Positions 1 through 4,893 of a stretch of 5,450 nt of DNA are shown here, piece by piece. Below the pieces are notes generated by a model. It did not search any database. It was not told the origin of the DNA and worked only from the letters and a program-made list of their open reading frames with translations. A program made the translations under genes and the position numbers. The stretch's first letter is position 1. The number at the start of each line of letters is the position of its first letter. Source of the stretch: an uncultured Erysipelotrichaceae bacterium (GTDB lineage Bacteria; Bacillota_I; Bacilli_A; RFN20; CAG-826); the NCBI GenBank assembly GCA_902791085.1, contig CADAUN010000100.1, positions 1-5,450 of the forward strand. Reading direction: 5' to 3'.

Positions 1-551
1 GCGAGATTGATTCCATGTCGATGGAGTTCTTTGCCGAACCCTATATGTCTCTCTTCTTTGATGATGCGGATGGTTATCGTTATCTCCATTTGGCTGACGC
101 GATTGAATTCTTGCCATACGGGGTCACGGTCGATGAGTTCCAACATTGGGTTTATGATCACCCTGAAGCAAGTCCAAAAGAACGCGATGAGGAATGGCAA
201 AGATTAGAAGAACGTTATACCCCATGGAAAGTTCGTTTAGAGCAAAACATTCCTTATTTAAAAGAAGGCCATCGTTGGTTAACGCAAGCCCATATCTTCG
301 ATCTTCCTTTCTATTACATCGATTACACCTTGGCGCAGGTTATCGCCTTCCAGTTCTTGTTAAGAGACCGCGTCAATCACCAAGAGGCGTGGAATACTTA
401 TTTAACGCTTTGCCGCATGGGTGGAAAATATCCCTTCTTAACGTTATTAAAGAAAGCGGGATTAGATTCGCCTTTTGCGGAGGGAACATTAGAAAAGACC
501 ATCGCCCCCTTAGAGGAGATTCTCCTTTCTTATCAACCGAGCAGCCATTAA
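1..551 (+). CDS. M3-family zinc oligoendopeptidase, C-terminal part (5' truncated)
   Basis: C-terminal ~182 residues of a cytoplasmic peptidase that cuts short peptides; the reading frame is open at the left edge and ends at TAA 549-551. The fragment opens with EIDSMSMEFF, which corresponds to the family's E-(I/V)-H-SM-x-MEFF block. By comparison with thimet oligopeptidase, its Glu (bases 3-5) should be the third zinc ligand. The HExxH helix lies upstream of the window. Further in are the family blocks LPYGVTVDEFQHWVYDHP and, about 92 residues after SMSM, HIFDLPFYYIDYTLAQ. The last carries the His and the tyrosines that in this family stabilise the transition state and bind substrate. Family proteins are about 560-600 residues, so roughly a third is present. 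It resembles the M3 subgroup related to, but distinct from, PepF, so no symbol is given. No frame break is seen, and a terminator follows directly. Confidence 0.93.
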   Translation, partial: EIDSMSMEFFAEPYMSLFFDDADGYRYLHLADAIEFLPYGVTVDEFQHWVYDHPEASPKERDEEWQRLEERYTPWKVRLEQNIPYLKEGHRWLTQAHIFDLPFYYIDYTLAQVIAFQFLLRDRVNHQEAWNTYLTLCRMGGKYPFLTLLKKAGLDSPFAEGTLEKTIAPLEEILLSYQPSSH

Positions 552-567
552 AGAATTTCGATTTTCT

Positions 568-611
568 AAAGGGATGCCTCTTCGCCCATGACCAAGGAGA
601 CATCCCTTTTT
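568..611 (+). terminator. intrinsic terminator after the M3 peptidase
   Basis: AAAGGGATG (568-576) pairs with CATCCCTTT (601-609). The stem can continue past one mismatch through CTC/GAG, and it is followed by five T (607-611). It sits 17 bases after the peptidase stop codon. The long loop (about 12 bases or more) is less ideal than in the other terminators here. Confidence 0.75.
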
Positions 612-701
612 CCAACCTCTATCGAGGGGAGTGGGTTTATTGAAACATAATGATGACAATTCGTCAATTAAATAAGTAAGCGCTTTCTTGCGGTTTTAGG
701 C

Positions 702-729
702 TTGCTTTTCTTTTCTTGCCGTTTACAAT
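702..729 (+). promoter_or_regulatory. sigma-A type promoter for the 47-aa gene
   Basis: The candidate -35 is TTGCTT (702-707), followed by a 16-base spacer and a -10 TACAAT (724-729, five of six matches to TATAAT). The expected start is near 736, immediately before the hairpin at 737-751 and 40 bases before the ATG. The -35 is weak (three of six). The rest of 612-701 shows no gene I would support. Confidence 0.5.
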
Positions 730-736
730 TTGCAGT

Positions 737-751
737 CCCGTTTGAGACGGG
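737..751 (+). other. small 5'-UTR hairpin ahead of the 47-aa gene
   Basis: CCCGT (737-741) and ACGGG (747-751) form a five-base-pair stem with a five-base loop. It would lie at the extreme 5' end of the mRNA if the promoter call is right, 10 bases before the SD. A 5'-end hairpin could protect the transcript; there is no T-tract, so it is not a terminator. The function is inferred only. Confidence 0.35.
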
Positions 752-775
752 TTAGAAAAAAGGAGGTAACCATCA

Positions 776-919
776 ATGAAACAAGAAAAACAAAACGATT
801 CGTCGCTTGATTCTTTCTTCCGCGAGGCACAATCCGAGCTTCCGCAGGAACACCATTCCGATTTTGAAGCTATCATGGATTGCCTTCTCGACAATTACTG
901 GGAACAAGAAGATCGTTGA
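776..919 (+). CDS. small very acidic protein, 47 aa, unknown function
   Basis: ATG 776-778 to TGA 917-919. It is preceded by the near-perfect SD AAGGAGGT (about 769-763 region, eight bases before the ATG), inside a unit with its own promoter and terminator; this is the main reason to trust so short a frame. The product starts MKQEKQNDSSLDSFFREAQ and ends DNYWEQEDR. I count 13 Asp/Glu against 4 Lys/Arg, a net charge near -9. There is no signal peptide or membrane segment, so it is likely cytosolic. The C-terminal half (SDFEAIMDCLLDNYWEQ) looks like one amphipathic helix with Ile/Met/Leu/Leu on one face and a single Cys36. Small acidic proteins of this shape can be protein-binding modulators or DNA mimics, but nothing here shows which. 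I do not recognise a family. Confidence 0.72.
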   Translation: MKQEKQNDSSLDSFFREAQSELPQEHHSDFEAIMDCLLDNYWEQEDR

Positions 920-940
920 TCTTCCCTTGTGATGAGTGAT

Positions 941-975
941 ACGGAGCGGTAAAAATCGCTCCGTTTTCTTTTTTT
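941..975 (+). terminator. strong intrinsic terminator after the 47-aa gene
   Basis: ACGGAGCG (941-948) pairs perfectly with CGCTCCGT (957-964) around an A-rich eight-base loop. The tract TTTTCTTTTTTT follows (964-975). It makes the 47-aa gene a monocistronic unit. Confidence 0.93.
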
Positions 976-1007
976 GATTAAAAAAGATATCCCCTGTTTA
1001 AAAATTG

Positions 1008-1016
1008 TGATATTTT
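1008..1016 (+). promoter_or_regulatory. possible extended -10 for the 78-aa membrane protein gene
   Basis: TG-A-TATTTT (1008-1016) resembles an extended -10 (TGnTATAAT) with four of six core matches and no convincing -35 upstream. Some promoter is expected between the terminator ending at 975 and the SD at 1025; this is the best candidate I see in an AT-rich stretch, so the call is weak. Confidence 0.3.
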
Positions 1017-1041
1017 ACCCACGTAGGAGGAATGAGAAGCA

Positions 1042-1278
1042 ATGAAATCGTTTTGCAAATGGATGGACTCGCAATCCCGTTTGATGAAAATCCTGTTCTG
1101 CTTACCGGTCGTCGATGTCCTTTGGGCCATTTATCGTATTGGCGGAGCAATTGCTAACAAGAATGCGCTTCACTTGGTGTTGGCCGTTCTTTGGATTTTC
1201 TTCGGTTCGACCATCGGCTGGGTTTTGGATTTGATCAGCATTTTGCTTGTCAATCACATTTTCTGGTTCCAGGAATAG
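1042..1278 (+). CDS. small hydrophobic membrane protein, 78 aa, unknown function
   Basis: ATG 1042-1044 to TAG 1276-1278. An AGGAGG (1025-1030) lies 11 bases upstream, a slightly long spacing. The short positive N-terminus (MKSFCKWMDSQSR) is followed by a hydrophobic segment at about residues 14-36 containing VVDVLWAIYRIGG. A longer one at about 43-72 (LVLAVLWIFFGSTIGW, then LDLISILLV) may be one long or two short helices. The two segments share a W-(A/I)-(I/F) pattern, and Asp25 and Asp63 lie within the membrane region. It should sit in the cytoplasmic membrane with Lys/Arg inside. The gene stands alone between two terminators. It is similar in size and style to small Bacillota membrane proteins, but I cannot assign a family. 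The alternative ATG at 1032 opens a hydrophilic 41-codon frame that I regard as a shadow. Confidence 0.8.
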   Translation: MKSFCKWMDSQSRLMKILFCLPVVDVLWAIYRIGGAIANKNALHLVLAVLWIFFGSTIGWVLDLISILLVNHIFWFQE

Positions 1279-1322
1279 TCACCAATCCTTCCTCCGTTTT
1301 CTACGGTCAAAGACGGAATCAG

Positions 1323-1348
1323 ATCCGGCCAGAAGGCTGGATTTTTTT
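1323..1348 (+). terminator. intrinsic terminator after the 78-aa gene
   Basis: ATCCGGCC (1323-1330) pairs with GGCTGGAT (1335-1342), including one G-T pair, around the loop AGAA, with seven T at 1342-1348. It lies 45 bases after the stop codon. Just upstream, TCCGT (1293) can pair with ACGG (1303) or ACGGA (1313), which is minor 3'-UTR structure. Confidence 0.88.
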
Positions 1349-1350
1349 AA

Positions 1351-1374
1351 AAAGGCGCGATTAGTCGCGCCTTT
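1351..1374. terminator. bidirectional terminator at the convergent gene junction
   Basis: AAAGGCGCGA (1351-1360) and TCGCGCCTTT (1365-1374) form a perfect ten-base-pair stem with the loop TTAG. On the minus strand it starts 7 bases after the thiT stop and ends in five T; on the plus strand it ends TTTCTTTT. It serves thiT and backs up the plus-strand terminator just before it. Confidence 0.92.
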
Positions 1375-1380
1375 CTTTTG

Positions 1381-2688
1381 TCATTTTTTTCTTTGCTTGA
1401 TGGCTACTTCTATTTGAGTAATAACCCATATTAGCAAGGCAGTAGAACCGGTGACATAATCTGCCACAAGGATAGAAGCCTCGCTTCCTTGAAGAGTAGC
1501 AAAGATTCCAAATCCAAACCCATGAATGGCCAGAGAAAGCCAGAAACAGGTTTCTCCTAAAAAAGCGAATTTCGAAGCAGAAGCTTTTTTCTGAAGATGG
1601 AATATCCAAGCGGTGATCATGAAGGCAAGGCTTAGGAATCCGACGAGAGAAGAGAGAAGCTCGAATGTGAATGGCAATGGAGCGAAAGTTTCTTCCATCC
1701 CTATTTTAATGGTTTCCATTAACGCATAGATGCCCCATATTGCGCCTAAGAAAGCAAATCCAAGCCAGGAGAAAGCATTGTCTTTTCGTTCTTTAAGTTC
1801 GCGAACTATTTCATAAATCCCATATCCTGTTAACAATGCCCCAATCAATGACAAGACGAGCAAGGTTTTAGGACCATATAAAATGCTTTTTCCAAATCCA
1901 TCATCGTCATAAGATCCGATGGCCAATATCAAATAAACCGTCAAATTGGTGACCAGTAAGATGATGCCAGCGACAAAGGTTTCAAGCGTTCTCCAAGAAA
2001 CGGGATGGGAACGAACTTCCTTGACTTCAATGATTTCTCCTGGACGAATGACGGCCTTTGGCCAAACATAGAGCAAAACATCGACAATCAAGGTAGACAA
2101 TACAATATCCGGTCCCATATAAGCGATGTTATAAATCGCGGAATAAGCCCAAGGATTGATGTCACTTTCTTTGAATTGCCAAGCAAAGCTCGAAGAATCC
2201 GCGCCCCAGAAAATGGCGCCAGAAGCCACATGGGACAAATATTTCAAAGCACCGCCAAGGAGGCATCCAAGCGATGCGAATAACAACATTTTTCTTTTTG
2301 TGCCGGCAGCGCGTTTCACACTGCGCGCAAAAACGCCAGCAAATCCTGCCAAAGGATAAGCGATCCAATAATCTAACGCCACTTGGGCAAAAGCGTTCCA
2401 CCAATTGGCGCCCGAAATGACATAAAAGCCATCAGCAATATCTAATAGGCCCATGATGAGCCCCGTCAATATGCCTTGCCATAAGCCCCAGCGATAGGCG
2501 ATTAAAAAGACGCATACCATGGCGATTCCAATCGATCCGCCGTTCGGGAAGATACTGGCTGAATAAAGTCCAGCAAAAAGATCTAACACATAGCCTAAAG
2601 CAGAGAAAATGGCGATTTCTGCCATGGCACGCACAACATTATGCGTTTTTGATGGGGAAGAAGTGGTTACTTCAGAATGTAATGACAT
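1381..2688 (-). CDS. thiT: ECF thiamine transporter S-component ThiT with an extra C-terminal membrane domain
   Basis: 435 residues, ATG 2686-2688 to TGA 1381-1383, with SD TGGAGG six bases before the ATG. Residues ~20-212 are a ThiT (YuaJ) domain, the membrane subunit that binds thiamine and works with a shared EcfA/A'/T module not in this window. Visible features are AIFSA (26-30), matching the AxxxA packing motif of helix 1; FPNGGS (47-52); AYRWGLWQGILTG (64-76); LDYWIAYPLAG (105-115); H153; and YNIAY (186-190). The His and the Tyr-Asn pair correspond to thiamine-binding positions known from ThiT structures. The usual length is about 180-200 residues. Here a charged linker (~213-234) leads to a second hydrophobic region (~236-427) with about six predicted helices that I do not recognise and that lacks the ThiT motifs. 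It is controlled by the TPP riboswitch just upstream, which itself supports the thiamine assignment. The frame is continuous, so this is a fusion rather than a sequencing run-on. Confidence 0.9.
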   Translation of the reverse strand: MSLHSEVTTSSPSKTHNVVRAMAEIAIFSALGYVLDLFAGLYSASIFPNGGSIGIAMVCVFLIAYRWGLWQGILTGLIMGLLDIADGFYVISGANWWNAFAQVALDYWIAYPLAGFAGVFARSVKRAAGTKRKMLLFASLGCLLGGALKYLSHVASGAIFWGADSSSFAWQFKESDINPWAYSAIYNIAYMGPDIVLSTLIVDVLLYVWPKAVIRPGEIIEVKEVRSHPVSWRTLETFVAGIILLVTNLTVYLILAIGSYDDDGFGKSILYGPKTLLVLSLIGALLTGYGIYEIVRELKERKDNAFSWLGFAFLGAIWGIYALMETIKIGMEETFAPLPFTFELLSSLVGFLSLAFMITAWIFHLQKKASASKFAFLGETCFWLSLAIHGFGFGIFATLQGSEASILVADYVTGSTALLIWVITQIEVAIKQRKK

Positions 2689-2700
2689 GCTTAACCTCCA

Positions 2701-2736
2701 ATAAAAAGATCCGCCAGATCAAAGGATACTGGCGGA
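2701..2736 (-). terminator. riboswitch-controlled intrinsic terminator upstream of thiT
   Basis: On the minus strand TCCGCCAG (2736-2729) pairs with CTGGCGGA (2717-2710), followed by TCTTTTTAT. It lies between the TPP aptamer and the thiT SD and is the expression platform. GGCTCC (2739-2734), which includes the first bases of the terminator stem, is the exact complement of GGAGCC in the aptamer (2829-2824). This gives a six-base-pair antiterminator available only when the aptamer is not folded. Confidence 0.92.
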
Positions 2737-2751
2737 GCCTTGAAAGGAGGG

Positions 2752-2833
2752 TTACCTACGCTAGCATTACCTAGATCAGGTTTGCGGGTCGTCATGGACA
2801 ATGACCTCTCAGCTCCTAAAGGGGGCTCCCCGG
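2752..2833 (-). promoter_or_regulatory. TPP riboswitch (THI element) aptamer controlling thiT
   Basis: Read on the minus strand, the conserved blocks appear in order. CCGGGGAGCC is the P2/P3 5' strand, and GGAGCTGAGAG holds the CUGAGA core that binds the pyrimidine ring. GTCAT/ATGAC forms the optional P3a hairpin. Then come ACCCG, ACCTGAT, and CTAGGTAATGCTAGCG with the P5 stem CTAG/CTAG and the pyrophosphate-sensing loop. The element ends GTAGGTAA instead of the usual GUAGGGAA. TPP binding should release the terminator at 2701-2736 and shut off thiT, so this is an OFF switch. No conventional P1 stem can be drawn (see findings). The element sits between the kinase and transporter genes, so it governs only thiT. 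Confidence 0.95.
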
Positions 2834-2834
2834 A

Positions 2835-2854
2835 CATCGTTATGGTTAACGATG
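2835..2854 (-). other. hairpin at the predicted 5' end of the riboswitch transcript
   Basis: On the minus strand CATCGTTA (2854-2847) and TAACGATG (2842-2835) form a perfect eight-base-pair stem with the loop ACCA. It includes the kinase stop codon TAA and stands where the P1 stem 5' strand would normally lie. It could be an mRNA 5' stabiliser or part of the switch; there is no T-tract. Confidence 0.55.
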
Positions 2855-3499
2855 CGTATTCATTATAGCATGAGTAGAGCTTCTTGCATCGCTTTTTGAA
2901 ATAAAGCAAAGCAATTTGCCTTGATGAATGTTAACTTCTCCTAACGGAGAACGGAATTCATTAGAAACGGCACTAACTGGTCCTGCCGGAATTAAATGGT
3001 AATGATCTAAATTATAGGCAAAACCATGAAGACTGATGGTGGCGCCTTCTCCTAAGGCAAAGAACGAAATATAGCGTCCTTCTTCTCGTGGGATGGACAT
3101 ATCGTGATCAAGCAAGAAAATGCGGGTGTCTTTATCGATCATTTCCACTCGAGAATCGGTACAAACCAATTCGAGATTGGCATAAAAATGTTCGATGCGT
3201 CGCCCTTGAATGGAACCAAGCAACAAGAAACGAGCATCCTTTTCGTGTTGGTGTTCCCGATAGGCGTGCATGGTATCGGTATCATCCTTATGAGAATTTA
3301 AGGAAATGACACGGGGAACGGAAGAAAGAATTAGTTGCTGTTCTTCTTTGGTGCAAGAATCCCAATCCCCAACGGCTTCATTTAAGGCAATACGATGTTT
3401 CAAAGCAAGAAAAGCTCCACGGTCAATTCCGATTTTGTAGGAATCTATTGGAATTTGCTTCCAGGAGAGATGGTGGCCAATCACGAAAGCGTAGATCAT
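2846..3499 (-). CDS. thiN: thiamine pyrophosphokinase
   Basis: 217 residues, a normal length. It transfers pyrophosphate from ATP to thiamine to give TPP, in the cytoplasm. Family motifs in order are IGIDRGA (23-29); AVGDWDS (42-48), equivalent to the GDFDS metal/ATP-binding motif; KDDTDT (71-76), the K-D-x-T-D signature; GSIQGRRIEHFYANL (95-109), equivalent to G-x-x-G-x-R-x-D-H-x-x-x-N-L with Glu in place of Asp; and VSNEF (178-182), the SNEF thiamine-side motif. The ATG (3497-3499) overlaps the TGA of the upstream lipoprotein as ATGA, with no SD in the preceding bases, so translation probably depends on coupling. The tail after residue ~200 is an extra polar stretch whose DNA doubles as the thiT promoter. 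Alone with ThiT, it suggests thiamine salvage rather than synthesis. Confidence 0.93.
   Translation of the reverse strand: MIYAFVIGHHLSWKQIPIDSYKIGIDRGAFLALKHRIALNEAVGDWDSCTKEEQQLILSSVPRVISLNSHKDDTDTMHAYREHQHEKDARFLLLGSIQGRRIEHFYANLELVCTDSRVEMIDKDTRIFLLDHDMSIPREEGRYISFFALGEGATISLHGFAYNLDHYHLIPAGPVSAVSNEFRSPLGEVNIHQGKLLCFISKSDARSSTHAIMNTHR
2862..2870 (-). promoter_or_regulatory. extended -10 promoter for thiT, inside the 3' end of the kinase gene
   Basis: Minus-strand TG-C-TATAAT (2870-2862) is a perfect extended -10. The -35 region is poor (GATGCA at 17 bases), as often seen with extended -10 promoters. The predicted start is near 2855-2853, placing the hairpin at 2835-2854 at the very 5' end of the RNA and the aptamer right after it. 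The element overlaps codons for the last residues of the kinase (IMNTHR). Confidence 0.72.
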
Positions 3500-4764
3500 G
3501 CGATAGATAAGGTAATGGTTGTTTTCGAAAAGTCGCGAGACATCACGACCAATAAGCGATAGGTCAATTTCGAAGAAGATGAGCCACTTAAAGTCCAGCT
3601 CCCCGTTTCTTCGTCACTTTTTAAGGTGATAGAGGGGTCAACCGTAAACTTACTTGCGGCATGAATGTAGGAACCATCTTGGTTCGTCAAACTATAGATC
3701 GTATCGTCGCTAGACGGAGTGAATGTCGTTTCGAAGGCAAAATCATCGGTGCCATAGGTTTGCTGATAATCGCGCGAGATGTTAGTCAATGTTTTGGCAG
3801 TGTCTGAGTTAAAATGCAAGACGGGGGTGTTGTCATTTAATTTCCAATATTCATCCGCGGAAAAAACAGAGCCGGAGAAGGCCGTTTGGCCATATTCATA
3901 GAGGGAAGAAGAGGAACTAGAACCCGTCACCCCGTTCGTTAAGGCCTTTCCAAAATAATCAGATAGATAAGAAGTGCTACTTTGTGATTCTGCAGAATCG
4001 ACTCGGTAATTGCCGTCTTGATAACGGAATTCCAACGAAGAGACGTTGGAATTAATGCTGGTCACGCTCTTGGTATTGTCATAAGGATAGACCGGGTTTG
4101 ACACGACGGTTTTATTCGAAGAAGAGAACAATGCTTTCACCGCGTTCGCCTCTTCATGGAAATAACTAAAGTTTGTCGTGGAAATGGGGTTATAGGTAGA
4201 CATCAGATAACTATTCCACCGATAAGAAAGGCTTTCTTCTTCGGCAAAGTTCGGCCGCAACAATTGATAGGAGACCCCGAATTCCTTCGCGGAAGAAGCT
4301 TTGTAGAAACTCTTTTCGTAAAGGCCATATTTCATCGTGAGGGAACCATCCGCCTGGATGCGTTCAGCCGGATTCTCTAAGACGGCGACCATGCTTTTGG
4401 TTTCGTAAGCATTAGAAATCCGAATGCCGGAATTGGTCGTAGAAGAGGAGACAATCGTATCCGTGACAATCACGCGATTGGAGTAAATGGAAGAGGTGGA
4501 CGAAGAAGAAGTGGATGAGGCTTGCCCTGCATGACTTCCGTCAGCAGAATAAAGCAACGAATCATCCGCGTTGCTTGTTACCGTCGTCGTGATTTTTGCT
4601 AAAGATAACAATTGATCCAAGGCACTCTTTTTCACGAGGCTGACTTCATAATTATTTAATGGGTCTTGATATTCGGCGACGCTCGTTTCGCCAGACGGAT
4701 TTTGGCCACAGGCGATTAACGAGGTGCTAGCCAATAAGAAGATGGGTAAAGATTTTGTTTTCAT
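3496..4764 (-). CDS. Ser/Thr-rich lipoprotein of unknown function
   Basis: 422 residues from ATG 4762-4764, chosen because GGGAG (4776-4772) lies seven bases upstream and the protein then begins with a proper lipoprotein signal, MKTKSLPIFLLASTSLIAC. The lipobox is LIAC with lipidated Cys19. The frame could be extended to a TTG at 4806, but that would bury the signal. The mature protein should be anchored on the outer face of the membrane. It is rich in Ser/Thr, Tyr and Asn, with low-complexity serine tracts at about 83-96 and 281-287 suggesting flexible linkers between beta-rich segments. EYWKLNDNTPVLHF (305-318) recalls the W-x(n)-PVL endings of repeats in Gram-positive surface proteins, a weak likeness. 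No catalytic motif is recognised. The stop overlaps the kinase start by four bases, so the two are cotranscribed and probably coupled. A thiamine-linked job is inference from position only. Confidence 0.82.
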   Translation of the reverse strand: MKTKSLPIFLLASTSLIACGQNPSGETSVAEYQDPLNNYEVSLVKKSALDQLLSLAKITTTVTSNADDSLLYSADGSHAGQASSTSSSSTSSIYSNRVIVTDTIVSSSTTNSGIRISNAYETKSMVAVLENPAERIQADGSLTMKYGLYEKSFYKASSAKEFGVSYQLLRPNFAEEESLSYRWNSYLMSTYNPISTTNFSYFHEEANAVKALFSSSNKTVVSNPVYPYDNTKSVTSINSNVSSLEFRYQDGNYRVDSAESQSSTSYLSDYFGKALTNGVTGSSSSSSLYEYGQTAFSGSVFSADEYWKLNDNTPVLHFNSDTAKTLTNISRDYQQTYGTDDFAFETTFTPSSDDTIYSLTNQDGSYIHAASKFTVDPSITLKSDEETGSWTLSGSSSSKLTYRLLVVMSRDFSKTTITLSIA

Positions 4765-4820
4765 CGTGTTTCTCCCGTTCCCGCTTTCTTTCGTCAAGAA
4801 AAACAAAAAGGGTTAACTCA

Positions 4821-4848
4821 AGGATAATCGTTTTTTTAGAAAAAGCAA
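4821..4848 (-). promoter_or_regulatory. possible promoter for the lipoprotein-kinase operon
   Basis: Minus-strand TTGCTT (4848-4843), a 16-base spacer and TATCCT (4826-4821, four of six). The expected start is near 4814, about 50 bases before the ATG. It has the same -35 and spacer as the candidate at 702-729. The match is weak, and the divergent gap 4765-4893 holds nothing else convincing on this strand. No TPP aptamer is visible here. Confidence 0.33.
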
Positions 4849-4875
4849 TTTAGGCTCGAAAAAGCCCAAAAAGAA

Positions 4876-4884
4876 TGCTATAGT
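4876..4884 (+). promoter_or_regulatory. extended -10 promoter for the ABC-F gene
   Basis: TG-C-TATAGT (4876-4884) matches an extended -10 with five of six core bases; no good -35 is visible. The predicted start falls at about 4890-4893, at or within a few bases of the ATG at 4894. Confidence 0.5.
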
Positions 4885-4893
4885 CCCTCCGTT

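Noticed and set aside
654..666. Short inverted repeat TGAC-AATTC-GTCA, a possible operator.
   Set aside because: The arms are only four bases and the repeat is ~36 bases upstream of the candidate -35. It is common by chance.
640..675. Tiny frame from TTG 640 (11 codons, ending TAA 673-675) with GAGGGGAG eight bases upstream, possibly a leader peptide.
   Set aside because: It has no promoter, is very short, uses a TTG start, and shows no attenuator or alternative hairpin before the next gene. The purine stretch is more likely chance after the terminator.
1032..1160. Overlapping frame starting at ATG 1032, just after the AGGAGG.
   Set aside because: It is only 41 codons, with the ATG two bases from the SD (too close). 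The hydrophobic frame from 1042 has a much more protein-like composition.
2005..2404. Several overlapping open frames on both strands inside thiT.
   Set aside because: They are shadows of thiT: no SD, odd composition, and fully contained in a gene with clear family motifs.
3541..3620. Possible frameshift near the lipoprotein C-terminus, where composition changes after the serine tract.
   Set aside because: The frame stays open, the last ~20 residues (YRLLVVMSRDFSKTTITLS) read as plausible beta strands, and the exact ATGA junction with the kinase argues that the end is real.
4765..4806. N-terminal extension of the lipoprotein to TTG 4806.
   Set aside because: It has no SD and would put 14 polar residues before an otherwise ideal lipoprotein signal peptide; the ATG at 4764 has GGGAG at seven bases.
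4853..4866. Hairpin GGCT/AGCC in the divergent intergenic region, considered as a terminator or ABC-F attenuator.
   Set aside because: The stem is only four base pairs, has no T-tract on either strand, and lies upstream of the -10, so it would not be in the ABC-F transcript.
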